Assembly: GCA_025200525.1 (NCBI GenBank)
Contig: CM045762.1
Location: 31,266,196 to 31,330,195 of the forward strand
Direction of reading: 5' to 3'
From: Camellia lanceoleosa
Taxonomy: Eukaryota > Streptophyta > Magnoliopsida > Ericales > Theaceae
DNA length: 64,000 nucleotides
Within the stretch, counting starts at the first letter, position 1. Each line of letters begins with the position of its first letter. Both the position numbers and the translations under genes were made by a program. The notes beneath the pieces were generated by a model. It was not told the DNA's origin and ran no database searches. It saw only the letters and a list, made by a program, of their open reading frames with translations. Shown in pieces: positions 53,560 through 64,000 of the stretch.

Positions 53560-54920
53560 AGAGCCAGTCGACAAAAGCAAGGAAGCCTTGAAGAAAATTC
53601 TGGTCCAGTATAGGGATAAAGAGCGCTTCTTCTTTCTTGGCTTAGGCTTGGCCGAGGAGGATGAAAGTGAGTTAGAAGCATTCTTGCGAGCAAACATAGA
53701 GGTGTTTGCCTAGGTGCCTTACGAGATGCCTGGCATTGACCCCGAGGTCACATGTCACAAACTAAATGTAGATAGGTCGACTAAACCTGTCATTCAGTGA
53801 ACAAGGAGGCTAATGTTGTTTCATATAGAGGCAATAGAAGAGGAAGTGAACAAATTGTTGGAGGCTAGAGCCATTCGAGAGGTAAACTACCCAACTTGGT
53901 TGTCAAACACAATTGTTGTGAAAAAGAAGAATGGAAAGTGGAGGGTCTGTGTGGACTTCACCAGCCTGAATAAGGCTTGTCCCAAAGACAGTTTCCCACT
54001 CCCCAAGATCGATCAATTAATGGATGCCACTTCAGGGCATGGAAGGATAAGCTTCCTAAACGCTTACAGGGGGTACCATCATATAGCAATGTATCCCCCC
54101 GACGAAAAGAAAACTGCATTTATCATCCCAAAAGGACTGTATTGCTACAAAGTGATGCCTTTCGAGTTGAAAAATGTATGAGCAATCTACCAGAGATTGG
54201 TGACCAAGATGTTCAAACATCTTATTGGCAAAACAGTGGAAGTATACATTAATGACATGGTCGTGAAGACCAAAAAACCTAAGAATCACCTAGCCAACTT
54301 GAAGGCAGTGTTCGATATTCTTAAAACATATCGGCTCCAACTCAATGCTTCGAAATGCGCATTTGGAGTTGGGTCTAGTAAGTTCCTGGGATACTTAGTT
54401 ACTAGATGGGGCATTAAGGCAAGCCCAGATCAAATCAAAATCATCATTGACTTGAAGAGCCTAACATCGGCAAAACAAAAACAGATGCTGACAGGAAAGG
54501 TAGCGGCCCTAAATATGTTTATAAGCAGAAGTTCAAATAAGTGTAAACCATTTTTCAGTTTATTGAAGAAGGCCACAGATTTTCTGTGGATAGAAGAGTG
54601 CGAAGTCGCCTTGGCCAGCTTGAAAAAATACCTAACAGCAACTCCAGTTCTCTCAAATCCAGTACCTAGAGAAGAACTGTTCTTATACCTAGTAGTTTCG
54701 AAGCATGTAGTGAGCGCAATGGTGATCAAAGAAAAGAAAGGAGAACAAAGGGCAGTGTATTATGTGAGTAAAACTTTAGTAAGTGCGGAGACCAGGTATT
54801 TATCCCTGGAAAAGTTAACATTAGCCCTAGTGATGGCCTCAAAAAAACTAAATCATTACTTCCAAACCCACAAGATTGTGGTGTTGACTAAGCACCCCTT
54901 GAAGTCCCTGCTGTAATACG
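53560..54920 (+). pseudogene. Tat-C reverse transcriptase and first RNase H
   Basis: Begins in the pol connection segment (LKKILVQYRDKERFFF, EAFLRANIEVFA then TAG for Trp). RT follows at 53813-54181 (AIREVNYPTWLSNTIVVKKK, LPKIDQLMDATSGHGRISFL, YCYKVMPFELKNV then TGA). 54197-54916 continues with KMFKHLIGKTVEVYINDMVV: the catalytic YIDD is YIND here, a lethal change. FLGYLVTRWGIKASPDQIK and the RNase H (EELFLYLVVSKHVVSAMV, RYLSLEKLTLALVMA) follow. Ends in TAA at 54914-54916. Confidence 0.87.
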
Positions 54921-54937
54921 GAGATCTGACAGGCAGG

Positions 54938-55500
54938 GTGGCCAAATGGGCAGTGGTATTGGGCCAATATGATTTACAGTTTAGACCCAGAACGGCAATC
55001 AAAGGCCGAGTTCTGGCTAACTTTGTGTCCGAATTCACACCTGGTGCCATCCCACGTCGGGCTCCGATGAGCCGTGGCTTAGGGTGTCTAGGGAAACAAG
55101 AAGAGAGCCAACTGGGAATGAAAAATCCCACAATAGAGCAAAAGAAAGAAGAAAAACCCAAGCCCTGCGATATTTACATCAGCGACTCCTTCCGCCTGTT
55201 TGTTGATGAAAGTTCAAATTGTCAAGGAGCGGGGGCAGGAGTGGTATTGGCATCATCAGATGGGCGAATGTTAGAACAGTCTATCCGTTTGGGGTTCAAA
55301 GCCTCAAATAATTAAACAGAATATGAAGCACTAATCGAAGGGTTGAAGTTAGCAGCAACAATAGAAGCCGACGAAGTGGTAGTCTTCTGTGACTCCCAAC
55401 TTATTGTGAACTAGGCAACAGACGAATACGCAGCCCGAGATGAAAGAATGATAGCCTATGTCAAAGAAGTTAAACTACTAGCCTTGTTTCAGGATTGCCG
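54938..55500 (+). pseudogene. Tat-C RNase H end and archaeal-type RNase H
   Basis: VVLGQYDLQFRPRTAIKGR closes the first RNase H. A hinge of ~50 residues leads to SFRLFVDESSNCQGAGAGVV, the second RNase H, broken by TAA at 55313-55315 and again by TAG at 55412-55414 (VN* where VNQ is expected). Confidence 0.8.
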
Positions 55501-56910
55501 ACTACAGCAGGTTAGCCGAGGTGACAACAGCCATGTCGATGCCTTCGCTAACCTGACTAATGCAATGATATCAAGGAAGGCAAGAACAACAATAGTTAAT
55601 TATTTGTCAGGCCCAAGTGTGGAACCACTAATCACAGAGTATGAAACAATGTGTGTGCAGATTGGTCTAAGTTGGATGGATGCAATAGTGATGTTTCTTA
55701 GGGACGGCAAGTTACCGGATGATCGCAAAGAGACACACAAGACCAGACTGAAGTCGGCAAGGTTTAGCCTAACAGCAGAAGGATATCTCTACAAAAGGTC
55801 TTTTACTGGTCCCCTTTTAAGGTGTGTGCATCCCTCCTAAGTTGAAGACTTCTTGTGTGAAATACAAGAAGAGTATGTAAAAGCCATGTTGGGGGCAAAT
55901 CACTTGCTCATAGGGCCATTATTCAGGGATATTGGTGGCCCTACATATAGAAGAATACTGAAGCCTACGTCAAAAAGTGCGAGAAGTGTTAGAGGTTTAC
56001 ACTTTTGATACATCAACCAGCAGTAGATTTAAACCTAGTGTCCAGCCTTGACCATTTGCCCAGTGGGGCATAGATCTTGTTGGACAACTGCCCTAAGCAA
56101 CTGGGCAAATTAAATTTCTACTAGTAGCAACTGATTACTTCACAAAGTGGGTAGAAGCTAAACCCCTTCTGAATATTCGAGATATTGATGTGAAGAACTT
56201 CATATAAAAGAACATCATCACCAGGTTTGGGATCCCAAGCGCAATAATAGCAGACAAAGGTACACAGTTTGACAATAAGCTAATCAAAAGCTTCTGTGCA
56301 AAGTACAAGATCAAGAACTACTACTCTACTCCGAGTTTCCTCCAAAACAATGGTCAAGTAGAAACATCTAATAAGACTATCTTAGATGGAATCAAAAAGA
56401 GGCTGGAAGCAGCAAAAGGAAAATGGGTGGAGGAGTTGTCTAATGTACTCTGGGCATATCGGACTACGCCGAGAAAATCAACTGGGAAGTCTCCATTTGC
56501 CATGGCTTATGGCACTGAAGCTATTATCCCACTAGAAGTCGGCATTCCAGGGATCAGAACCCAAGGAGTGGAAAATGGTACTAATGAGACATTTCTAGCC
56601 CCAGATCTAGACCTACTGGAGGAAAAAAAAAAAGAGATAGCAGCAATTCAGTTGGGGGCATACCAGTAATAACTTGGTAGGGCTTACAACAAGAAGGTCA
56701 ACCCAAGAGAGTTCAAAGTTGGGGATATGGTGCTAAGGAAACTAGTCAGCAATAAGAAGGATCTTAGGGAGGGCAAGCTTGGCCCAAATTGGAAAGGGCC
56801 TTATAAAATCATCTTGATTGCTAGCAATGGGGCATATTGGCTTGAAGACAGTAATGGAAAAAAGTTGCCAAGACCCTAGAACACTTGCAACATGAAGTTT
56901 TTCTATCATT
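55448..56910 (+). pseudogene. Tat-C integrase
   Basis: 55448-55840 is the region between RNase H and integrase (YVKEVKLLALFQDCRLQQV, SRGDNSHVDAFANLT, RCVHPS then TAA). The zinc domain (55850-56000) is readable with frameshifts (KSARSVRG from CEKCRRF). The core shows ADKGTQFDNK (second Asp region), NNGQVETSNKTIL (Glu) and [20 protein letters not shown], with a TAA before KNIITRFGIP. The end reads PNWKGPYKII and KKLPRP, stop for Trp. Not functional. Confidence 0.82.
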
Positions 56911-57014
56911 AGATTTTTATTTTTCGAAATTTATGACATTAGCTGAAGTAATAATAAAATTTTAATTTGATTTTTATGAATCTAAAATTTGTGTGATAGG
57001 ACTGACCAATCCTA

Positions 57015-57300
57015 TGGCGATGTTTCTGAATGAAACATGACGAATAACTTAGACTTATTATATGGCAGAGTTCAATTAGACTTGCATATAATAAAGTTGA
57101 ACTAAGTGGCTATGTTTCTAAATGAAACATGATGAATAACTTAGACTTATTATAAAGCAAAGTTGAATTATACTTGCCTATAACAGAGTTAAACTAAGTT
57201 GGTGAAGTTTTTAAATGAAACATGACGAATAAACTTATCATGTGACAGAGTCAAATTATACTTGCATATGATAGAGTTGAACTAAGATTTGTCATGTCAG
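57015..57300 (+). repeat. ~92-bp tandem repeats of Tat-C
   Basis: Three units beginning TGTTTCTGAATGAAACATGA (57021), TGTTTCTAAATGAAACATGA (57113) and GTTTTTAAATGAAACATGAC (about 57206), each with TTGCATATAATAAAGTTGAA-like second halves. Unrelated in sequence to the Tat-A/B repeats but in the same place between integrase and the antisense gene. 57300-58097 is non-coding, with A-rich runs at 57950-58095. Confidence 0.82.
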
Positions 57301-58097
57301 CAGAGTTAAAATCCGAATGGAATTAAGTATGCTTTAATCAAATTAACAGAGGAACCCAAGTTGAACACCTCGGCTAGTCTTTATTCAAATCTGACTATGG
57401 CGAAAGGCTATAAGTGCTTAATGTGAACTTAAGTAGAACTTAGGTTCACATTAGAGGGCAGAGAGCTAGAGAATGATGAATAAAAGTTAAAAGTTTAAGT
57501 GCTTGGGAAGACTTGTTGAATTTTTTTAAGAATTTACAAGCTACAATTGGCTTAAACACTTCAAGAAAATTTATAAGTTGAAGCTAGCCTAGGTAATATT
57601 GAAAGAAGTATCCGAGATATACACTGGCCAAGATGACCAACCAGGTTATGGAGGTAAACAAGCAATGCTTGACTAAATAAACAATTGTAAAAATATTTTT
57701 ATGTTTTTAAGTGTTATTCGAGGTATTTCAATTGTTGGCCGAGGCAAACAGTCAAGGTTTATATCTGAAGTATTATACCCCGAAGTCATTATACAGCTAA
57801 GGTATACTTTGAAGAAATGCAAAAATATTCTAAGTATGGAAGCAGTAAACATGCATAGAAGAAAAGAAGGCATACATTCAATACTTGGAAGAAAGACTTA
57901 CATTCAGAAGATAGAACTTGTTCACAGGAAAAAAGGCACTTCGGCCTGGCAAAAAAAAAACTTGTTCGGATACAAAAAAAAAAAAAAAAGGCACATCAGC
58001 CAAATTGAAGCTTAGAATTGTTCAGACAAAAAGTACAACTAAAAGAAAAAAAGTTCAGATGAAAAGAAAAAAAAAAGAAAAAAAAAAAAAGAAAATT

Positions 58098-60671
58098 TTA
58101 AGTATGGGAGACATGGGCACTGGTTTCAGATTGCTCAACCTCATCTGTTGGAGTTGTGTCGGCCTTGGTTGGCAAAGTGTCTTCCTTCTCAGCCACTATC
58201 TCGGCATCAATTTCTAGTAAGGTCTGGTTCAAGTTCTTCTCGGCCGCCTGGACCTCGGCCTTAGAAGTTGTTTGTTTAGGAGAGGGTGCCTTGGAAACCA
58301 AGTCCTCCTCCTCATCATGAATCAAGTCTACAACTTGATCATTTAGAGTTGAGGACTTGACCCCAGTAGCAATTTCCTCCTTGTCAGCATCATCAGCCTC
58401 GGAGTCCTCGTCCTCGGCCTCGGCCTCATCCTCTGAATCCTTAAGCGTAGGAGGGAATGGCAATTTGAGTTTATTAGTATCACGAAGAGAGGAGTTCACA
58501 GGAATTGACAGTTTGTCTAAAGACGCAGTCCAGCCAAAGAGAAAGCCTTGGTTACAGGCTTGGGCAACCTGGGCTTTGTATGCGTCACGAACGGCAGCCT
58601 GCCCCTCTGAGAAAATCCTTCTCATCAGTAGCTTTGATTTCGGCCTCTTTAGTGGCCAAGGCATTTCGGAGCTCTGTTTGGGCTTCGGTGATTTTTGTTT
58701 CGGCCTCCTTTGCCTCGGCTTTGAGAACCTTGGCCACAGCCTCCGCTACCTTTGCTTTTTCCTCAACCTGGTCTTGAGCGCGCTTGGCTGCCTTGGCCTA
58801 ATCCAACAGAACTTTCATCTTAGCCTCAGCGTTGTTTAAGGAAGTAAGGAAGCTAGCAACCTCCTTGGTCTTGTGGACCAACTCCTTCTTCAAATCCTCA
58901 ACTTTCACCGCAAAGGAATGAGCGTGCTGGATCGCCTGAGGAAAAAAAGAATGTACAAGTTAGTAGAATTTTGAAGTATAAAAAACTTGAAGTAGAAAAC
59001 CAGGAGTTTCAAGTGTTGAGAACTTACCAGGACAGAGTGTTGCATCATCAAAGCAAAGTTTTCATACCTCGAGATCTCGGCCATACGATTTAGATCAATT
59101 GGCAGAAGAACAGCGGTGGAAAGAGCGACACTGACCTCGATATTATCAATGGCACTGTTATCATTCTTGATTGGTTGGTCCCTAATTGTGATGGCAAAAG
59201 CCCAAGGATCATCGGCTTTGAAGGCACTTGGGCTTGCAGTCGCTTGGGACTTCGGCTTCTTCGACCGCAAGGTGTTGGTTGGCTCATCCTCGGCAGGCCT
59301 CTTCTCGGCGTTAGAGGCAATCTTTTCAACCTGGGCCAATTTTGAGATTGGCACTGTATCTTCGGTATCAACTTGGGTAACTGGGGCCTTTGCCTTAGCC
59401 TTTTTTACCCTCTTTAGTTTTTGCTTGGGCTGGGATTCTAATGGAGAAGATTAAACTGTCACCACTCCTGGAAAGTTGGCCAGGAGGTCCTCCATAACAA
59501 CCTTGTCGCGGCCCATTTCCTCGGCGGTTACAGCAACGGTGATTTTGGTGCCAAAATGAATTACTGGCAGAGCGATTGGTGGGCTTACTGGGTCAAACAC
59601 TAATTCTTTAGAATCTCATCGTCTGCAGCTTCAGGTTCTGCCGACAAAGACATTTGGTAGAGCTCGACATCGACGTCGGCATTGTGATATCGGGATAAGT
59701 TGGGAGGCAGAGGTTGATAGCAGCTCAACAAGATCTGAAGAGGAAACCTGATCAGCTCTAGGAGAAGAAGCGACTGGTAGGGTAGAGGCAAACGGTGGAG
59801 TTTGACTTCTGCGAGGGACGTCGAGTAAAGCCGACTTGTACGTCGGTATGTAATTCAACAGTAGAGGGGCCTTGTGTTTCTGCACAAGAAGATCTAAGAG
59901 CTTCTTTAGATCTCGACTGGGGACAAATGATTGCCAAAATCCCTTGGCTGGCTGAGGAAGAATTACACAATAAATAAATAAATAACTTCAAAGAGCAAAC
60001 ATTAGTAGAGATGAGTGAGTTGGCAAGCCTAAACCAAAATGAAATTGCAGTAGGATGGCTCATTCTTACCATCACCCTCTTTAAAAACTGTTCGGCTCAG
60101 AGGATAGAGATGAAGGTCGTCATCAGGTGCAAACTCCTAGTTGCCCGAGACAATGAAGTAATCATCTCCAACACCCTTGTTGGAGTCTGGGAGGTCGGTT
60201 ATTAGTTTGAAGGCGGTGGATCTGAGTTTAAGGTAGTATATGTAACCTTTTTCAAACTTAAGACCATATATAATATAGCAAAACTGGATATCGGCTAAAG
60301 TGATCCTAGCCTTTTTTCGGTGTGCTAGTTCAATTATGCCGTTGACAACTCTGTATGAGTTGATGGCCAGTTGCATAGGGTTAAGCTTATAGTAGTGAAG
60401 GACCTCTCTAAAAACAATGTCTAGGGAAAACCAGAGTCCACACTTTATAAAGGCTACTATTGGGAAGGGCATGAAGTCCTCCTCTCCAACCAATCTGAGT
60501 TGAACATCGACTGGAATGGAGAACTCTCGACGGAAATACTCTATTTTTTATAGGATATCCACTCTCGACCTGTACATACCCATAATGTCGGCTAGTGAAG
60601 ATTGGTGTGAAATTTTGAGAAAGAGTATTTGGTATGGGTTTAAAGACCTCGGCTAAACCCTTAACTGGCAC
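58098..60671 (-). pseudogene. Tat-C antisense gene (PF04195-like protein), broken
   Basis: Minus strand. N-terminal part 60671-60137 in two frames (KGLAEVFKPIPNTLSQ; FMPFPIVAFIKCGLWFSLDI, VLHYYKLNPMQLAINSYRVV, GDDYFIVSGN): 'L.P.QL..NS.R...G' is the PF04195 signature. Middle pieces at 59885-59631 and 59354-58905 are Lys/Ala/Ser-rich, with a donor-like AGGTAAG-poor boundary I cannot place. C-terminal 58664-58098 has CNQGFLFGWTASLDKLSIP, equivalent to LFFKCGWRSAVEKLG in Tat-A/B, then an acidic DSEDEAEAEDEDSEADDADK tail. Same architecture as the other two with strongly diverged sequence. Confidence 0.68.
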
Positions 60672-61795
60672 TAGAGCTAGGGTTTTTTCAAGTCTAAGGG
60701 AGGGTTTTTGGTTTAGTTTTTTCTAAAATATGTGGTTTCTAGCAATTCCCAAACCTAGAACTACAGAAGCAAGAATCAAAGACCAAAGATCTGAAAACAG
60801 TCAAGAACAGGAAAATAAAATGATTCAGAATTAAGAAGTATCAAGGACAAACCAAGTTCAAAGAACGTGAAGAATTGCAAACGCTATGTGAGTGTGAGAA
60901 AGCTGTGTGTATAGATCACAAGCAAACATGATTAACAACCAAGAGACATAGTGACAAAACTTCAAGATATAGAACAGGTTCAAGAAATCGATTCACAATG
61001 CGACAGTGAATGTGAGATTCAACAAATAAGCGAATGCAGAAAATAGAGCGCATGGCAAGTTCATGAAAGAAACATATGCAGAACAGTAGAAGACTGAGAT
61101 TTGAGAAGACAAAAATTGAGAACTTACCAAATAGAGCCGAGAAACCATGGCCGAAGTAATGATCACCGAAGTAAGATGGCAGTAAACACTGGAGCGAAAC
61201 AGTGAAAAGAGTGCCGGATGAGACGATCGGAGCAGTTGCAAAAAGCTTGAAGAAGCGGCAATGGTGGTTTGGGAGTTTTTCTTTTGCTTTAGAGAGAGAA
61301 AGCTCGAGCAAAGAGAGAACGAAGGAATGAAAAGTGAAGAAGCAGAGAAAGAGAAAGAGTTTTCATTAAAACGCGAAAAGGCGGCAAAACATAATTAAAT
61401 GCCTTGGACAATGTGCTTGTCAGGCGACGCGCGCAGAAGCGACGCGACCTAATAACGCGTGTCAGGTACGAACCAATGAAGAAAGGGCGCGTAGAGGAAA
61501 CGGTTGAGAAAACCGTGCATGACAGCTCATGCACAGATGAAACTCTTGAAGTTCTTGAGTTATTAAAGCAAAAACCTCAGCTAGAGGAATGACTTCAATT
61601 AAGATACTTAAAGAACTTGGTTCTTGGTTCTTAATCCTTGGTAAAGTTGGACAATTGAGTCTTGGGTGCATGAAGCCGTCGAATAATGATCTCGAACGAA
61701 GAAGAAAGAACGAATTTCAGCCGACATGGTAAACACACTTGTGATGTAGGTTCCATCACCTCAGGTTGTCGAGATAATAGAACCTAGGGGGCAGT
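60672..61795 (-). other. 5' region of the Tat-C antisense gene and PPT
   Basis: Position corresponds to the leader/intron of the antisense gene in Tat-B. No conserved splice signals identified with confidence. The plus-strand polypurine tract ACCTAGGGGGCAGT ends at 61795. Confidence 0.45.
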
Positions 61796-62346
61796 TGTGG
61801 GGACATATTTTGTGAATGACAGCACGTGGCCAAGGTGACACCGAAGTGTTAGCCGAGGTACCACGTGGCCTGGTCTTGATGCTGGGTTGATCTTAGCTAG
61901 GTCGAGGTTAACTGCGGAGATGTCGGAATTCGAGGTGAGCGAATAAAGGACAAGAGTCCTAGAACTGGGAAGGATCTCAATTTGGATAAGATAAAACTCT
62001 TAGAGAGTTTATCTCTATCTAGCTGGGAGTGCAAGATGAACATTAAGCTTGAGTCCGTTGAAATTAAGCTTCTACAGGGATCAGGTCAGTGTAAAAGCAA
62101 GGCACCCCCGTGGGTTTCAAGTATGTGTGATATACTATAAGTAGTAAGTTCTTTCTTATGAATTAAGCACAATTGGCTATCTTTGAGAGATAATTACTGA
62201 CTTGATTATCGGAGTGCCTCCAGGTAGACGAACCACTGCCAAATTCTTATCTTTCTGTGACAGGTTGTTTGAGCTTAATCTATTCTACCGGTGCTCTCCT
62301 GCTAAGTTTCCCTATTTGGTTGTGTGGTCAAAAATTAACACCCACA
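61796..62346 (+). repeat. 3' LTR of Tat-C
   Basis: Starts TGTGGGGACATATTTTGTG and ends about CACCCACA. Contains CCACGTGGCC (61861-61870), also in the left copy. Confidence 0.8.
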
Positions 62347-62590
62347 ATTCAAAATTCATGTCCTTCTATTTTAATTCACTCTTAATAACACGATTGTATC
62401 TCCGAACTCTAATATTTGGAAAATCTCATAACATCATAAGGTTAAAATAAATTGAAACAAAAAAAAAAAAAAAAAAAAAACAAAGATATGAGGATAACAT
62501 AGCCCTTGCTTGACTTGCAATAAATTTATTTTGTCTTCTAAGAAATGGATATGTTCCCTAAGCTTTGATGCCACAACTATTATTGATCAA
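62347..62590 (+). repeat. Right unit of the ~320-bp duplication
   Basis: Continues the second unit interrupted by Tat-C; diverged match to 52480-52800. Contains a poly-A run at about 62458-62480. Confidence 0.62.
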
Positions 62591-64000
62591 CAAACCATAT
62601 CTCTTTACATGAAATAGATTTTTTTTTACCGAGTAACGATTGAGACCCCAAAAATTTTACTAAATATCTTACATGAATATGGAACTCACATCATATAAGT
62701 CCTACACTCATATGAGAGACATTTGATAAAAATTTTAATAAAATTTTTGAAATATCTAATATTTTTATTTTTCAACTGAACTCCCCATCATGTGATAGAG
62801 ACCCAAGAGACAATCCCATCCTCTTTCAAATATGCAAAAATGTTTCACATTTAGTGAAGAAGCCAGGCATATCACACGTAGGACCCTCCAAACTAAATCT
62901 TTTTTGAGTTTTGCAATGTGATCTGAATCCACACAATTATAGAAGGTGCCATGATCATCACATATTTTTGCCTTCCACGTTATCCTCTTATCTCTATCAT
63001 CAATGGAGAGAAATGTATGGTGACAAACTACAAGTAGTTAAGCACACATTTATGATAGTTAATCTCCACACTGTAACATTTGTCTGTGGTGCTCCCGACT
63101 CGACCAATGAGGTCGTACAAAAACAAATATAAATGGGACTCACCTTGTCTCCCACCTCGCCAATTAAAATGAGTCAAGTCAATTCCACTTATCCTAGGAC
63201 TATTGTTCTTGTTGCTCCTAGTCCAAAACCACCATGTCCGCATGGTGAGTTAATATTCTGTAACTATTAAACGTCTTAAATGTTTTCTCCAATTTAATCA
63301 CTAAACAATGCTGAGCCGGGGTTTGGAATCTTTTCTATCTAATTCCTTTTGTTTTTTACATCTCAATACATTTCTGGTCATTGAATCATGTTTCGAGATT
63401 CACATATCTCAAACATATCACATGATCTTCCGATTGGGTATGAGCTGGGTATAGAAGAACCACTATGTAATCTCACCTGAATCAGAAGATAGGTGTGATT
63501 GCCCTCCAAATTAGAGGCAAGAAACCCAAGAAGGCATAGAAAATCCTTGGTCTCTGTCCACAGTTTGGAGACTTGTACATATAAACAAATCAAATGGTAT
63601 ACAAAAGTTGCACGACATGCAAAAAATGAAATAATATTATCTTCTATTCATGTACTTGCAAATAGAAATATTTTTATATAAAGAAAATATGATATAATAC
63701 AGCTAAACAGTCCCTCTATTACTTGCCTGATGATATTAACAAAATTGGGGGATCATCCTTCAAGAAATGTAAAATAGAAATTCATCGGAGATAGTTCCCA
63801 CAAAAAAGTCCACAATGCTTTCCTTTTCAAAAATGGCCACAAAACAAAGAGAAAATGCCCACGACATTACTCAAGAAACTAGGCAAACCATGTCTGTGTC
63901 TCTCCCATTTTTCTATGATTAGGTGGCTTTATCAAAGAGAGTTCAAGATCAAGAGAGGCACACCTGACACTGAATTACAGTTTTACCAATCCTGAACCCC
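62591..64000. other. Spacer, no gene seen
   Basis: AT-rich. Short frames lack recognisable domains on either strand. No tRNA, rRNA or repeat recognised. Confidence 0.45.

Larger units (their letters stand above)
52828..62346 (+). mobile_element. Tat-C: gag-less Tat-lineage Ty3/gypsy element
   Basis: LTRs 52828-53385 and 61796-62346; PBS-like ATTTGGCACCGTCTATGAG follows the left LTR at 53386-53404. Polypurine tract ACCTAGGGGGCAGT before the right LTR. RT begins within ~200 bp of the PBS, so gag and protease are missing. RT, both RNase H domains, integrase and a minus-strand antisense gene remain, all with stops. More diverged from Tat-A and Tat-B than they are from each other. No clean target duplication. 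Confidence 0.85.

Noticed and set aside
62911..63243. Short frames in the right-hand spacer
   Set aside because: No domain, no start context worth noting and no similarity to anything I recognise.

Overview
The window is nuclear DNA from a flowering plant, most likely a eudicot with a transposon-rich genome. I cannot name the species. Almost every base lies in nested LTR retrotransposons or miniature DNA transposons. No intact multi-exon host gene is present. The only host-like coding signals are one possible small secreted-peptide gene (50408-50578) and two captured gene fragments (34860-35410).

Layout. (1) 1-4520 is the 3' part of a Tekay-like chromovirus with a 2.55-kb LTR. It ends inside the 5' LTR of a Ty1/copia element, Copia-1 (4521-14169). 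Copia-1 in turn contains a ~3-kb solo Tekay-like LTR (9992-13049), and its 3' LTR carries a 172-bp insertion with a 10-bp target duplication. (2) 14170-16345 is AT-rich spacer with a miniature CACTA element and diverged ~110-bp repeats. (3) 16456-48481 is one 32-kb nested unit. Its two LTRs (16456-17246 and 47973-48481) share the flanking duplication AGTTG, which defines a minus-strand copia element, here called Copia-D. Copia-D has lost pol. It carries a copia gag fragment in the wrong orientation, an ~850-bp inverted repeat, and fragments of a PWWP-domain (HUA2-like) gene and a PPR gene. Two Tat-lineage Ty3/gypsy elements inserted into it later: Tat-A (19680-31944, minus, duplication GTTAC, inside the right arm of the inverted repeat) and Tat-B (35556-47520, plus, duplication ATATA). 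(4) 48487-52465 is the rest of an older interrupted element, diverged repeats, a small-peptide candidate and a TAA-flanked MITE. (5) 52828-62346 is a third Tat element, Tat-C, which lacks gag. It is inserted into one unit of a diverged ~320-bp tandem duplication. (6) 62591-64000 is unannotated spacer.

How the parts work together. The three Tat elements share one plan: LTR, PBS of the TGGCRCCG type, gag, protease, RT, RNase H, a second (archaeal-type) RNase H, integrase, a tandem-repeat island, then an antisense gene that converges on integrase, PPT and LTR. The antisense gene is spliced (introns are conserved in Tat-A and Tat-B). It encodes an N-terminal domain resembling the 'putative gypsy type transposon' family (PF04195), a charged coiled coil, an F..GW..A..KL motif and an acidic tail. 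In Tat-A and Tat-B the LTR and the antisense gene's first intron are filled with a degenerate RRCCGNNNTA word. A self-encoded DNA-binding or anti-silencing role for the antisense protein is my speculation. All polyproteins here are broken by stops and frameshifts, many of them TGG-to-stop or CAG-to-TAG changes as expected from methyl-cytosine deamination.
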